NCBI RefSeq assembly: GCF_021172065.1
Contig: NZ_CP087880.1
Location: forward strand, 1,836,583 to 1,900,582
Direction of reading: 5' to 3'
Length of the DNA: 64,000 nucleotides
DNA from: Pseudocitrobacter corydidari
Lineage (GTDB): Bacteria > Pseudomonadota > Gammaproteobacteria > Enterobacterales > Enterobacteriaceae
Position numbers and translations under genes: made by a program
In this document: piece by piece, positions 17,214 to 26,112 of the stretch
Position numbering within the stretch: position 1 is the first letter of the stretch
How the letters are laid out: every line of letters begins with the position of its first letter
The notes under the pieces: model-generated
Told to the model about the DNA's origin: nothing
What the model saw: the letters and a program-made list of their open reading frames with translations, nothing else
Database searches by the model: none

Positions 17214-18607
17214 TGTTTTACCTCTTGTTTGAAATCGTCGGTATAGCGGGCAGGATCGCGGTACGCGTGCGCCGGATGGTTTTCTGGCAGTCGCGGCCCC
17301 CGGCCAAACATTTTTTCCCGCAGCGTTTTTCCCTGTGGATAATGCGAGCGGTAAACGCCGCGCCGTTGTAGCTCCGGCACCAGCCACTTCACCACATCAC
17401 TAAAGGTTTCATGCGCCACAACATACGAAAGGTTGAAGCCGTCCACGTCGCTCTCCTCGACCCAGTGCTGAAGCTTGTCGGCAACGGTCGATGCCGAGCC
17501 CACGAACACCTGGCCCAGGCCACCAATGGCACCATAATCAGCGAGATCGTTGAGCGTCCACGAGGTATCGCCCGCCGCAAAACGCGCCACCAGCCCAGAT
17601 GCCGGTTCCGGTAATTGTGGATACGGCACATCATGCGGTAGCGCAGCAAGATCAAGCCCCGTCCAGCCCGAGATCAGCGCCAGTGCGCCGGGGCGAGAGA
17701 TATAGCGCTGATACTCCTCATATTTTTGCTGTGCTTTTTCATCGGTCTCTTCCACAATCACCGTCACCAGGGTGTAGACCAGCACATCGCTCCCCTTACG
17801 CCCGTTGGCGATAACCTGCTCGCGCAGGGAAGCGACATAACTCTTCAAGCCGCTCAGGGTGTGAGAATTCACAAACACGCTCTCGGCGTGGCGAGACGCA
17901 AAGTTGACGCCCGCGCCGGAGGAACCGGCCTGGAACAGCAGCGGCGTGCGCTGGGGCGAAGGTTCACTCATCTGCACGCCCGGCACGCGGAAATGTTCAC
18001 CGTGGTGGCGAATAGGGTGGACTTTCTCTGGATGCGCAAAAATGCCCTTTTCCTTGTCGCGCACCACCGCATCCTGCTCCCAGCTGCCTTCCAGCAGCTT
18101 ATACACCACTTCCATGTACTCTCCGGCGCGCTGGTAACGCGCATCGTGCTCCAGCAACGCCTGTTGCCCGGTATTGCGCGCACCGCTGTCGAGATAGGAG
18201 GTCACGATATTCCAGCCCACGCGGCCCCCGGAAAGATGATCGGCGGTCGCCAGACGGCGGGCAAAGGTGTACGGATGCTCATAACTGGTGGAAATAGTGA
18301 CGCCAATCCCCAGGTGTTCGGTGACCATTGCAATGGGCGCGATCAACTGTAAAGGATCGTTAAGCGGGATCTGCGCCGCATCGCGCAGCGCCGCTTCGGT
18401 ATTACCACCGTAAACATCGTAATAACCAATCACATCGGCGATAAACAGGCCGTCGAACAACCCTTTCTCCAGCAGGCAGGCGAGTTCCGTCCAGTAGGCG
18501 AGATCTTTATACTGCCAGGAGCGATCGCGCGGGTGTCGCCACAGCCCGGAAGCCTGATGCCCGACGCAGTTCATCTCAAAGGCATTCAGTCGTATCTGTT
18601 TTTTCAT
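17210..18607 (-). CDS. NtaA/SnaA/DszA-family FMN-dependent monooxygenase
   Basis: A 465-residue luciferase-like TIM-barrel monooxygenase of the NtaA/SnaA/DszA group, which uses reduced FMN and O2 to cleave C-N or C-S bonds. Characteristic segments are LFDGLFIADVIGYYDVY near residue 50, GVTISTSYEHPYTFARR, LSGGRVGWNIVTSYLDS and PLLFQAGSSGAGVNFA. The start is ATG 18607, with a longer frame rejected because it lacks family similarity. It follows the SsuB-like ATPase gene by 55 bp and overlaps the next gene by 4 nt. It probably releases sulfite or opens a sulfur compound brought in by the SsuABC-like importer; substrate unproven. Confidence 0.9.
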   Translation of the reverse strand: MKKQIRLNAFEMNCVGHQASGLWRHPRDRSWQYKDLAYWTELACLLEKGLFDGLFIADVIGYYDVYGGNTEAALRDAAQIPLNDPLQLIAPIAMVTEHLGIGVTISTSYEHPYTFARRLATADHLSGGRVGWNIVTSYLDSGARNTGQQALLEHDARYQRAGEYMEVVYKLLEGSWEQDAVVRDKEKGIFAHPEKVHPIRHHGEHFRVPGVQMSEPSPQRTPLLFQAGSSGAGVNFASRHAESVFVNSHTLSGLKSYVASLREQVIANGRKGSDVLVYTLVTVIVEETDEKAQQKYEEYQRYISRPGALALISGWTGLDLAALPHDVPYPQLPEPASGLVARFAAGDTSWTLNDLADYGAIGGLGQVFVGSASTVADKLQHWVEESDVDGFNLSYVVAHETFSDVVKWLVPELQRRGVYRSHYPQGKTLREKMFGRGPRLPENHPAHAYRDPARYTDDFKQEVKQ

Positions 18608-18662
18608 CAAGGGGCTCCCCTCGCAACGTGGCGATAAAAGGTAAGAAATGCATGAAAAGGAT

Positions 18663-19397
18663 TCAGGAAACGGCGTGGTGACTGACCAGCAAATCCAGCG
18701 CGCTCTTGCGATAACTGGCGAGTTCACTGGCGTTACGGTCGCGCGGATGCGGAAGCGAAACCGCGACATCACGTAGCACACGCCCCGGTTCGCCGCCTAA
18801 AATGACCACCCGGTCGCTGAGATAAAACGCTTCGTCCAGATCGTGGGTCACCAGCAGTACTGCAATGCCGTATTGGCGCGCCAGATTGAGCACCAGATTT
18901 TGCAGGTTCATGCGCGTAAACGGGTCAACGGCGCTGAAGGGTTCATCCATCAGTAAAATCTTCGGACGCCCGTATAGCCCGCGCGCAATCGCCACGCGCT
19001 GGGCCTGTCCGCCGGAAAGCTGTTTGGGCAGCTTGCCGCGATGGCTGCTGAGGCCGACATCGTTGAGCAATTGTGTCACCCAGGCTTCGTCGGCGCGGTT
19101 GTCGTCTTCGAAACCAATATTTTGTTCAATGGTCAGCCACGGGAACAGGCGCGCTTCCTGAAACACCACGCCGACGCGGTGATCCTGGCGGGTGCTCTGC
19201 TCTTCGCCATACAGGCAACGCCCGCGATAATCGGTGTCCAGCCCGGCAGCGATGCGCAGCAGCGTACTTTTGCCGCAGCCGCTGGCGCCGAGCAGGCTGA
19301 CGATTTCGCCCTCGTCCAGGCGAATGTGGATATCGCGCAGAATAGTGCGTTCGGCAAAGCTTTTCTCAATGTGCTCAAGCTGTAAAATTGCACCCAT
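18663..19397 (-). CDS. SsuB-like sulfonate ABC transporter ATPase
   Basis: A 244-residue ATPase of the nitrate/sulfonate/taurine importer family, with Walker A GASGCGKST, signature LSGGQAQR, Walker B ILLMDEPFSAVD and LVTHDLDEA. It starts 2 nt after the permease stop and belongs to the SsuA-, SsuC-, SsuB-like operon. It would power uptake of an alkanesulfonate or related compound, feeding the monooxygenase genes that follow directly on the same strand. Confidence 0.88.
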   Translation of the reverse strand: MGAILQLEHIEKSFAERTILRDIHIRLDEGEIVSLLGASGCGKSTLLRIAAGLDTDYRGRCLYGEEQSTRQDHRVGVVFQEARLFPWLTIEQNIGFEDDNRADEAWVTQLLNDVGLSSHRGKLPKQLSGGQAQRVAIARGLYGRPKILLMDEPFSAVDPFTRMNLQNLVLNLARQYGIAVLLVTHDLDEAFYLSDRVVILGGEPGRVLRDVAVSLPHPRDRNASELASYRKSALDLLVSHHAVS

Positions 19398-19399
19398 GA

Positions 19400-20212
19400 T
19401 TAACGACCTCCTTCGTAGTTATCCCGCCAGGTCATCATGCGGTTTTCCAGTTTTTTCAGCAGGCTATCGGAGAGTTTGCCCATCATCGCGAGCGTAATAA
19501 TCGCCACCAGCACCAGGTCCGGACGCGAATTTTCGCGGCCATCGGTCAGCAGATAGCCGACTCCCTGCGTCGCCGCCAGCAGTTCTGCCGCCACCACGCA
19601 CAGCCAGGACATTGAAAGCCCACTACGCAGCCCGGTAAACAGGTAAGGCCGTGCGGCGGGAAGGATAATGCGGCGGATCAGCTGCGCCCCGCTCAGGCGA
19701 TAGAGCGTGCCGAGTTCAATCAATTTGCGATCGACGTTGCGGATCCCTGCAACCAGGTTGAGATAAACCGGGAAGAACGCGCCAATGGCGATCAACGTGA
19801 TTTTGGCGCTTTCGTCGATGCCCATCCAAATAAGCAGCAGCGGCACCCATGCGAGGCTTGGAACCGCGCGCAACGCCTGGAAGGTCGAGTCAAGCCAGCT
19901 TTCGAGGCTGCGGCTCAACCCTACCAGCGATCCCACCAGCACGCCCAGCGACGCGCCGATGGTAAAGCCTGCCAGCACGCGCAGAGAACTGGCCAGAATA
20001 TGCTGCCAGAGTTCCCCCTGCGCCAGCTCGACAAAGCTGTAAAAAAGCTCTTCCGGAGGCGGCATCACCCACGCCGGGATAATCCCCAGCCGCACGATTA
20101 TCTCCACGGCCAGCGCCGCCAGAATCGGCAGCGCCCAGCCGCGCAGGTTATAGCGCTTAACGGTAAATCGTCGTGGCGCTTTAACCTTCGTCCCCCGCAA
20201 GATATCTGACAT
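19400..20212 (-). CDS. SsuC-like sulfonate ABC transporter permease
   Basis: A 270-residue inner-membrane permease with about six hydrophobic segments, of the SsuC/TauC group. Matching segments are GELWQHILASSLRVLAGFTI near residue 70, SLAWVPLLLIWMGIDESAKI and the coupling loop GTLYRLSGAQLIRRIILPAA. It lies 4 nt downstream of the binding-protein stop and 2 nt upstream of the ATPase start. Confidence 0.88.
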   Translation of the reverse strand: MSDILRGTKVKAPRRFTVKRYNLRGWALPILAALAVEIIVRLGIIPAWVMPPPEELFYSFVELAQGELWQHILASSLRVLAGFTIGASLGVLVGSLVGLSRSLESWLDSTFQALRAVPSLAWVPLLLIWMGIDESAKITLIAIGAFFPVYLNLVAGIRNVDRKLIELGTLYRLSGAQLIRRIILPAARPYLFTGLRSGLSMSWLCVVAAELLAATQGVGYLLTDGRENSRPDLVLVAIITLAMMGKLSDSLLKKLENRMMTWRDNYEGGR

Positions 20213-20216
20213 ACGC

Positions 20217-21191
20217 TTACTCCCCTACAACCTGCTTGGCCAGCGCGCTATCCACCAGCGTATTCAACGCTTTGTCCGGGTCGGTGCCGGAACGCAAAAT
20301 TTTGTCCTGCTGTAACAGAGGAATCACCGGTTTGATGGCATTCAGATGCGCTTCGCCAGGGATCGGTTTGCTCAGGTCATAACGGCTGAGCTGCAGCTTG
20401 ATAACCGGCTCCGGCAGCTTGGTTTCTGCGGCAATGACCTTCACCGCCTCATCCGGGTTGGCGATAATCCAGCGGCGCGCTTTGTCGTAGGCAGCAATCA
20501 CCTGTTTGACCGTATCAGGATGTTCCGCAAGGAATTTCTCGTTGGTATTGAGGAACGCTGCAACGCCAAATTTGTCGTTGCTGTAGAGCACTTTATCTCC
20601 TGCCAGTTGCCCCGCCGCCATATGCGGGTCCAGCCCGGCCCAGGCGTCAACACGCCCCTGCTCCAGTGCGGTACGACCATCAGGATGCTGAAGATGAACA
20701 ATGTTCACATCGCTCGGTTTCAGTTGGTTGGCTTCCAGTGCGCGCAGCAGGAAGAAATAGGGATCGGTGCCTTTGGTCGCCGCAATTTTCTTGCCTTTCA
20801 GTTCATCGATCGATTTCAGCGGTGAATCTTTTTGAATGAGCAGCAGGCTCGGGACGTACCAGAGATAGCTGTATACCGCTTTCACCGGCTGGCCGTTGGT
20901 GCGACTGACAAACGCCGAAATACTCGAGGTGAGCGCAAATTGCGTCGAGCCGCTGTTCAGGAACTCCAGCGAGTTATTCGAGCCGCGCGATAATACCCAG
21001 CGCACTTCCGTCCCCTGCGGTTTTAATTCATCTTCCAGCCAGTGATTTTTCTTCACGATCAGGCTTTCCGGGGCGTAGTAAGCGTAATCAAGACTTAACG
21101 TCGGTAACGCTTCTGCCTGGCTGTAAAACGCGGCGAACGTTAGCGCCAGCGCAGATGCGGTTCTGGCGAAAAAGGTTTTTTTAGCGTGCAT
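20217..21191 (-). CDS. SsuA-like periplasmic sulfonate-binding protein
   Basis: A 324-residue periplasmic binding protein of the SsuA/TauA family. The signal peptide covers about residues 1-28 (start MHAKKTFFARTASALAL). The segments FLNSGSTQFALTSSISAFV, IDELKGKKIAATKGTDPYFF and GRVDAWAGLDPHMAAG are typical of aliphatic sulfonate binders. ATG 21191 is used; a longer frame starts in the promoter region. It is the first gene of the sulfur cluster, so the 215 bp upstream (to msgA) should carry the promoter, in enterics usually under CysB/Cbl control; no confident site was identified. Confidence 0.88.
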   Translation of the reverse strand: MHAKKTFFARTASALALTFAAFYSQAEALPTLSLDYAYYAPESLIVKKNHWLEDELKPQGTEVRWVLSRGSNNSLEFLNSGSTQFALTSSISAFVSRTNGQPVKAVYSYLWYVPSLLLIQKDSPLKSIDELKGKKIAATKGTDPYFFLLRALEANQLKPSDVNIVHLQHPDGRTALEQGRVDAWAGLDPHMAAGQLAGDKVLYSNDKFGVAAFLNTNEKFLAEHPDTVKQVIAAYDKARRWIIANPDEAVKVIAAETKLPEPVIKLQLSRYDLSKPIPGEAHLNAIKPVIPLLQQDKILRSGTDPDKALNTLVDSALAKQVVGE

Positions 21192-21375
21192 GGTGCGGCC
21201 CCAAATGTGCGATGTGATTATTGTTGTTTCTGTTTCGCCACTGTAGGGGAAAGCCTTAGGGCCACAAAATAACAATTCCGCAGAAGGTTATTAACATTTT
21301 TGAAATGTATTGCGCAATTTGCGGGATACTCGTGACAAATCTGTTGACGTCTGCCCCCGGTTATAGCGCATAATA

Positions 21376-21391
21376 CTGTATAAACATTCAG
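21376..21391 (+). promoter_or_regulatory. LexA box upstream of msgA
   Basis: CTGTATAAACATTCAG within TACTG...CAGTA fits the SOS operator pattern CTG-N10-CAG with an AT-rich centre. It ends 14 bp before the msgA start codon, overlapping the probable transcription start and leader. Confidence 0.75.
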
Positions 21392-21405
21392 TATTTGGAG
21401 ACAGT

Positions 21406-21645
21406 ATGTTTGTAGAACTGGTTTACGATAAACGTAACGTTGCGGGCCTGCCCGACGCGCGTGAAATCATCTTAGCGGAGCTCACTAAACGGGTACATCG
21501 CCTCTTCCCTGATGCCGATGTGCGCGTAAAACCGATGCAGGCCAATGGCCTGAACAGCGACGCCAGCAAAAGCGATCGGGAAAAACTTAACCGCATGCTG
21601 GAAGAGATGTTTGAAGAAGCCGATATGTGGATGGTGGCAGAATAA
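21406..21645 (+). CDS. msgA: DinI-like protein MsgA
   Basis: A 79-residue acidic protein of the DinI/MsgA family. It nearly matches Salmonella MsgA (MFVELVYDKRNV at the start, LEEMFEEADMWMVAE at the end). DinI stabilises RecA filaments and tunes the SOS response; MsgA is linked to macrophage survival in Salmonella. A TTTGGAG ribosome site precedes the ATG and a good LexA box lies directly upstream, so SOS induction is likely. It is transcribed divergently from the sulfur cluster. Confidence 0.92.
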   Translation: MFVELVYDKRNVAGLPDAREIILAELTKRVHRLFPDADVRVKPMQANGLNSDASKSDREKLNRMLEEMFEEADMWMVAE

Positions 21646-21693
21646 AACGCCCGGCACTCGACGGTCAGAGCCCAGTGAGCTCTGTCTGTGAAA

Positions 21694-21770
21694 CCCGACG
21701 GGTAAACGGGCAATTTTGATCTCCTGCGTATGGGCAGGCATTTTCACCCTACTCCGTCGGGCTTTTAATT
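21694..21770 (+). terminator. Possible terminator after msgA
   Basis: The arms CCCGACGG (21694-21701) and CCGTCGGG (21754-21761) enclose a 52-nt loop with its own small stems, followed by CTTTTAATTT. The structure is larger than a usual intrinsic terminator but has the T-rich tail. Confidence 0.45.
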
Positions 21771-21774
21771 TGAT

Positions 21775-22205
21775 CTATCAACATATCTTGTCCACTCTCT
21801 TCGTTAGCCGTTAAGCGCTATCTCCTTTTCATGCTGGTTTCTGCCATAATGTGCCCAAAGACACATTTGATATGATGCTTTTATTTATTATTGCCGCTAT
21901 TTAATTAATAATATTGAATTGATCAGGCATTACAAATAAAGTCTTTTTTCCTCCGAATTACAACACCCTACAACGATTTCCAACTCCTGTTAATGCAAAA
22001 CACAGAAAAAACCTATATTGACATTCATTAACTTTTTATAATATATTTTAACGGTTATTAGAATATCTTCTATTATTGAATAGACAGTAAAATAAAAAAC
22101 AGATAATGTTGTTTCTTTATTATGCCGAGTCATATTCTTTTCTCGCACACATTCAACGCTTGCAACATACACTCACACGGTTAGTTATTATAACGATGAA
22201 ATGTT
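21775..22205. other. AT-rich intergenic stretch without a recognised gene
   Basis: About 430 bp of strongly AT-rich DNA between msgA and the LysR-type gene. It holds short out-of-context frames but none with a ribosome site and protein-like composition. It presumably carries the promoter of the LysR-type gene and may bind H-NS. No RNA gene was recognised. Confidence 0.5.
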
Positions 22206-22210
22206 AAACA

Positions 22211-23101
22211 ATGGATACGAAATATTTACGTGCTTTCGTTTGCCTCGCTGAAGAATTACATTTTCGACGAACCGCAGAAAAACTCAACATTAGCCAACCA
22301 CTATTAAGCGCATTGATAAAATCGCTTGAAGAACAAGTCGGCACCACGCTTTTTATCCGTACGACACGCAGCGTACAGCTCACCCCGCAGGGCGCATTAC
22401 TGCTGGGCAAAGCCCGCACGGCCTTAACGGCTTCAGAAAGTTTTCTTGAAGCCGCGAGCGATCTGGCGGAAGGGAACTCTGGAACATTAAATATATTTTA
22501 TTCCAGTATTACTGCGCATAGCGATATTATGGGACGATTAATTAGCCGATTCCAGATAAGGTATCCGGAAATTAATATCAATATGATTGAGCACAGTGAC
22601 TTCCACCAAAGTAAACGCCTGATTGATGGCGAAATTGACATTGGTTTTTTCAGCAACCTGGATGTTCCCCATGATGTTGAAACCTCCAGTTTGTGGCTGG
22701 CGTCCGATCCGCTAAGAGTGATTATGCCACGTAACCATCGGTTGGCAGATAAACCATCACTGAGTTTTACACAGCTGGCAGCTGAACCCTTTGTGGTTTA
22801 TGCCACTACAGATTATTCCACCAGCGATGCCATCAAAACGTTATGCGGGTTTACTCCAGACGTACATCATCAAACTTCGCACCCGCTTCTGCTCCCCTCA
22901 TTGGTCAGTGCAGGGTTAGGTATTGCGATTGTCCCGGACTCCTTTCGCTCAATTTTACCGGTGAATCGGGTGGTGATGAAAGATATTAACGTTCCGTCAT
23001 TTAAGCTCGATATCATGATTAACTGGATGAAGAATAACACCTCACAGACGTTATCCACCTTTATCAATTTTATTCACGAAAATACGCACCAGACATCGTA
23101 A
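22211..23101 (+). CDS. LysR-family transcriptional regulator
   Basis: A 296-residue LysR-type regulator. The N-terminal winged helix-turn-helix spans about residues 1-60 (YLRAFVCLAEELHFRRTAEK, LNISQPLLSALIKSLEEQVG) and the effector-binding domain runs from about residue 90. It lies between msgA and the converging fimbrial genes, with no divergent partner within 500 bp, so its target cannot be inferred from the usual divergent arrangement. The HFRRTAEKLNISQP type is common among regulators of aromatic or small-acid catabolism; the ligand is unknown. Confidence 0.9.
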   Translation: MDTKYLRAFVCLAEELHFRRTAEKLNISQPLLSALIKSLEEQVGTTLFIRTTRSVQLTPQGALLLGKARTALTASESFLEAASDLAEGNSGTLNIFYSSITAHSDIMGRLISRFQIRYPEININMIEHSDFHQSKRLIDGEIDIGFFSNLDVPHDVETSSLWLASDPLRVIMPRNHRLADKPSLSFTQLAAEPFVVYATTDYSTSDAIKTLCGFTPDVHHQTSHPLLLPSLVSAGLGIAIVPDSFRSILPVNRVVMKDINVPSFKLDIMINWMKNNTSQTLSTFINFIHENTHQTS

Positions 23102-23111
23102 CAGCCTCAGA

Positions 23112-23136
23112 GCCCTTAAGGATTAAGGGCCTTTTG
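23112..23136. terminator. Intrinsic terminator between LysR gene and usher gene
   Basis: The stem GCCCTTAA / TTAAGGGC with a GGA loop is followed by CTTTTGTT and lies 10 nt after the LysR gene stop, between convergent genes. Confidence 0.8.
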
Positions 23137-25425
23137 TTAATGCGGGCTACAGATTTTTACGCCATATTGCATATATTGCTTACCGGCAATCGGTGGAAGC
23201 CTCAGATGGCACGACTCGCGCCCCATAAAGACGGTAATATCGGCCGGTAACGGCGGGTTTTCCAGCCATACGCCCCCTTCCCGCCCGACCATCTGATAAC
23301 CCGCCATGCCTTTAACGGCAACCCGGCTGCCCATTGGCACAGCATTTCCCTGCTCATCCTGTAGATAAACCACCGCTGAGACCGTCGCCTTCAGGCCAAA
23401 ATCGGCCAGTACCGCCCGCGTTTTCCCCGGCAGCGCGTTCATATCGACGTTGGTGGCAGGCACAGAAGGCGGCAGACCTAACGGATCAATCGTAATTTTA
23501 CTGTTGTTCCACACGGGAATATCCGTCAGCAGGAGATAGCCCTTATCATCGGTCTCCCCCACCAGACGATTCTCCAGATGCACCGGGACATGTGCAAAGC
23601 CGTCGGTCGATACCAGCGCTAAGCCGGAGTCTGAGTGACGCAGCAGAAAGAGCTGATTGCCGAGCAGTGCGACGCTACCTTCGTGACTGGCGTACCAGCT
23701 CTTGTCAGAATCATACTGGTTGGTTCCAATATGCCACTCTCCCCAGGGGTTAACATTGCCGATGTCCGCGTAGCGCGTGCCGGAACTGCTGCTACTTTGA
23801 CCTACCTGCCAGCGCCAGCCGTCACTATTATTTTCCGTTTGATGGCGATAGTTCCACTGGCGGTTTTGCCCCTGCGCCTGTACGTTGATGAGATCCTGAC
23901 GGCCGAACGGAACGGTCAGCGTGAAGGTCAGTTGCTGGGCATGCTCCCCTAACTCCCGGGTATAGCTGAGGCTGGTAAAATAGCCCCGCCCCAGGCTTTT
24001 CGACCATGAGAGATTAAGATAACGGCTAAGCTGTGAATCGGCACGCTGGCGAACCAACCCCGCGCCGAAAGTGCCCAGTTGCGACACGTTACCGCTTAGC
24101 CAGACGGCATCGCTGCGCCGCAACGGTGTGGAACCGCTCAGCGATGCGTTATCCGCAAAACGTGCGCTGTTGATGGTGCTTGTCGCTGTAAGAGAGACAC
24201 CATGACCGCTCCACTGGTAGCCGCCGCCATATTTTGTCCCTGCGCCGTCCGGGCCCTGGCTGGCGACAGCAAAACCATTTATCACCCCCAGCCCCATTAT
24301 CGGCATCCAGTACGCGCCGAGGCCGCCGTTGTACATATCCTGCTGCTGTTCGGCGTGGGCCTCCAGCGTAAGCTGCTGCGTGGCGCCGTATCGCCAGCCA
24401 GCGTCGGTTAGCAACGGTGATTCATAATCGGCGGAGCGCGTACCGTAGTGCTTGCGCATCCAGCCCATATCCAGCGAACCGCTACTGAGCCCCTGCGCCA
24501 GCATGCGCGGGGTGCCGTAGAGATCGAGGGAAACGGTTTTGCGATTGCCGTTAATGTCGGTTACCACCACCTGCGCCTGCCCCATCCCGGTAAATGTCGG
24601 CGTTGTTTCCAGGATGTATTGCCCCGGCGTGACGTGGCTGGAACTCTGCTTCAGGCCATCAACGTAGAGATCCACCGTCGAAGGCAGCGCCACCGTGTCG
24701 CTGAACGTCTGACGCGGCAGCGTGTTGAGCTGGGGATCAAGGTCGAAATTTCGCGCCAAATGAACGCCGCCAAAGCGCACCTGACGGCTCCAGCCCACGC
24801 CGGTTGTGATGTTATCGCCCACGCTCAATGACGCCAGATGTGTCGGGCTGTCGAACTGCCAGGTGCTCATTAAGCGCGTATTACGGCTGGTCGATGCCGT
24901 CGCGGTTTCCCGATGCAGCGCATTAAAGCTGCTGGTTAACGTACCGGGCAGCCAGCCTGAGGCGCTGAACTCGGTCTGTGCGCTGCTCTGTTTAACCTCC
25001 TGACTCGTGGCGTAATTGAGGGTATACGCCATCATCAGGGAGCTGAGCGGCTGAGCCTGCTGGTAGACTTGTTTCTCATGAGACTCGCTATGAAGCCGCT
25101 GTTCGCCCCCGAGCGCTTCCTGTGCCGCATGGATATTGAGCCGTTGGTTCATGGCATCATAGGCCACCTCTACGCCCTTTAGCGAAGCCAGCGCTATCCA
25201 CGCCGACGACGAGTCAGCAAGCTTGAGTCCGATGTTGTTGGCATCCTGTAACGAAATCCAGTAAGCGCCATCGCGGATATCCACTTCAATCAGGCGCGAA
25301 TATACCGCCTGATTGAGGGAGATCTCCAGCCATTCGCGCTGCTCGTCAGCCTCTGTGCGAAGAGGCAGAAGAAGGCACAGCAGGAGCAGAAACCGGCCTG
25401 CCGGAGGCGAGTACGCAGTCATCAT
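23137..25425 (-). CDS. Archaic (sigma-type) fimbrial outer-membrane usher
   Basis: A 762-residue usher that forms the outer-membrane pore for pilus assembly. It has a signal peptide (residues 1-26, rich in leucine), an N-terminal subunit-binding domain, a beta-barrel region with alternating aromatic residues, the plug segment around DLYVDGLKQSSSHVTPGQYI and two C-terminal domains ending with a cysteine pair (ESCHLRLPP ... VKICSPH). The length is that of Csu-type archaic ushers, shorter than FimD (about 850). It overlaps the chaperone gene by 80 nt. It is the last gene of the fimbrial unit. Confidence 0.88.
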   Translation of the reverse strand: MMTAYSPPAGRFLLLLCLLLPLRTEADEQREWLEISLNQAVYSRLIEVDIRDGAYWISLQDANNIGLKLADSSSAWIALASLKGVEVAYDAMNQRLNIHAAQEALGGEQRLHSESHEKQVYQQAQPLSSLMMAYTLNYATSQEVKQSSAQTEFSASGWLPGTLTSSFNALHRETATASTSRNTRLMSTWQFDSPTHLASLSVGDNITTGVGWSRQVRFGGVHLARNFDLDPQLNTLPRQTFSDTVALPSTVDLYVDGLKQSSSHVTPGQYILETTPTFTGMGQAQVVVTDINGNRKTVSLDLYGTPRMLAQGLSSGSLDMGWMRKHYGTRSADYESPLLTDAGWRYGATQQLTLEAHAEQQQDMYNGGLGAYWMPIMGLGVINGFAVASQGPDGAGTKYGGGYQWSGHGVSLTATSTINSARFADNASLSGSTPLRRSDAVWLSGNVSQLGTFGAGLVRQRADSQLSRYLNLSWSKSLGRGYFTSLSYTRELGEHAQQLTFTLTVPFGRQDLINVQAQGQNRQWNYRHQTENNSDGWRWQVGQSSSSSGTRYADIGNVNPWGEWHIGTNQYDSDKSWYASHEGSVALLGNQLFLLRHSDSGLALVSTDGFAHVPVHLENRLVGETDDKGYLLLTDIPVWNNSKITIDPLGLPPSVPATNVDMNALPGKTRAVLADFGLKATVSAVVYLQDEQGNAVPMGSRVAVKGMAGYQMVGREGGVWLENPPLPADITVFMGRESCHLRLPPIAGKQYMQYGVKICSPH

Positions 25426-26110
25426 TATGGCTGTTCAGATGCAGATTCAACGTGGTCGGCGGCGTGTTACCGCGATAATTAACGGGAATGTCTATCCGGC
25501 TCCCGGCCAGCACGTAGCCGGCCAGCCCGCGAACATCAGCAAGTTGCGTTCCCGACGCCGAGATCAATTCGATGTCGCTTAAACGCGCGTACTCCTGACC
25601 CGGATTCGCGAAACTCAGCACATGACGGCGGGCATCCCAGGCACAGGTAAGCGGCACGCGCTTCGCCTCTTTTTCACCCGCTATAAAAACCGGAATCGAG
25701 TAGCGCAGCAGGAAGTGAACCGCGTTCTCTTCAGCATGCGCAGCCTCCAGCTCAGGCAGTTCATCAATCAGTAAACGGTAGCTGTGCTGGCGGTTATCCG
25801 TTTGCGGATTCAACATCACCACGCGCACCAGTTGGCGATTTCCAGGGGCAATCCGCGTCATTGCCGGGCTGCTGACGACATCCGTCGTTGCCGTGAGCGT
25901 ATCTATGCCGTTGACCTGCGCCCACGCCGCCACACGCACCTGCGCCTGAATTGGCTCATGCCCGGTATTAGAGAGATAAAGCGCGGCGGCCTGTTCCCCC
26001 GGTTTCAGGGTAATAAGCACCGGGGCAACCTGTAACGTAGCGGCGCTGGCGCTGATACTCAGCCCAGCCAGCAGCCATATGGCGAAACAGTATGAGAGGT
26101 GACGTAACAT
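25346..26110 (-). CDS. Fimbrial periplasmic chaperone (archaic type)
   Basis: A 254-residue periplasmic pilus chaperone with two Ig-like domains that hold subunits by donor-strand complementation. The signal peptide ends after SASA near residue 23. The segments LQVAPVLITLKPGEQAAALY, RIAPGNRQLVRVVML and YRLLIDELPE are typical. It starts 2 nt after the pilin stop. The C-terminal 25 residues overlap the usher signal peptide in another frame. Confidence 0.88.
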   Translation of the reverse strand: MLRHLSYCFAIWLLAGLSISASAATLQVAPVLITLKPGEQAAALYLSNTGHEPIQAQVRVAAWAQVNGIDTLTATTDVVSSPAMTRIAPGNRQLVRVVMLNPQTDNRQHSYRLLIDELPELEAAHAEENAVHFLLRYSIPVFIAGEKEAKRVPLTCAWDARRHVLSFANPGQEYARLSDIELISASGTQLADVRGLAGYVLAGSRIDIPVNYRGNTPPTTLNLHLNSHNDDCVLASGRPVSAPAVPSSASSHRG

Positions 26111-26112
26111 CG

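Noticed and set aside
21990..22172. Minus-strand 60-codon frame upstream of the LysR gene
   Set aside because: AT-rich chance frame without ribosome site in a presumed promoter region.
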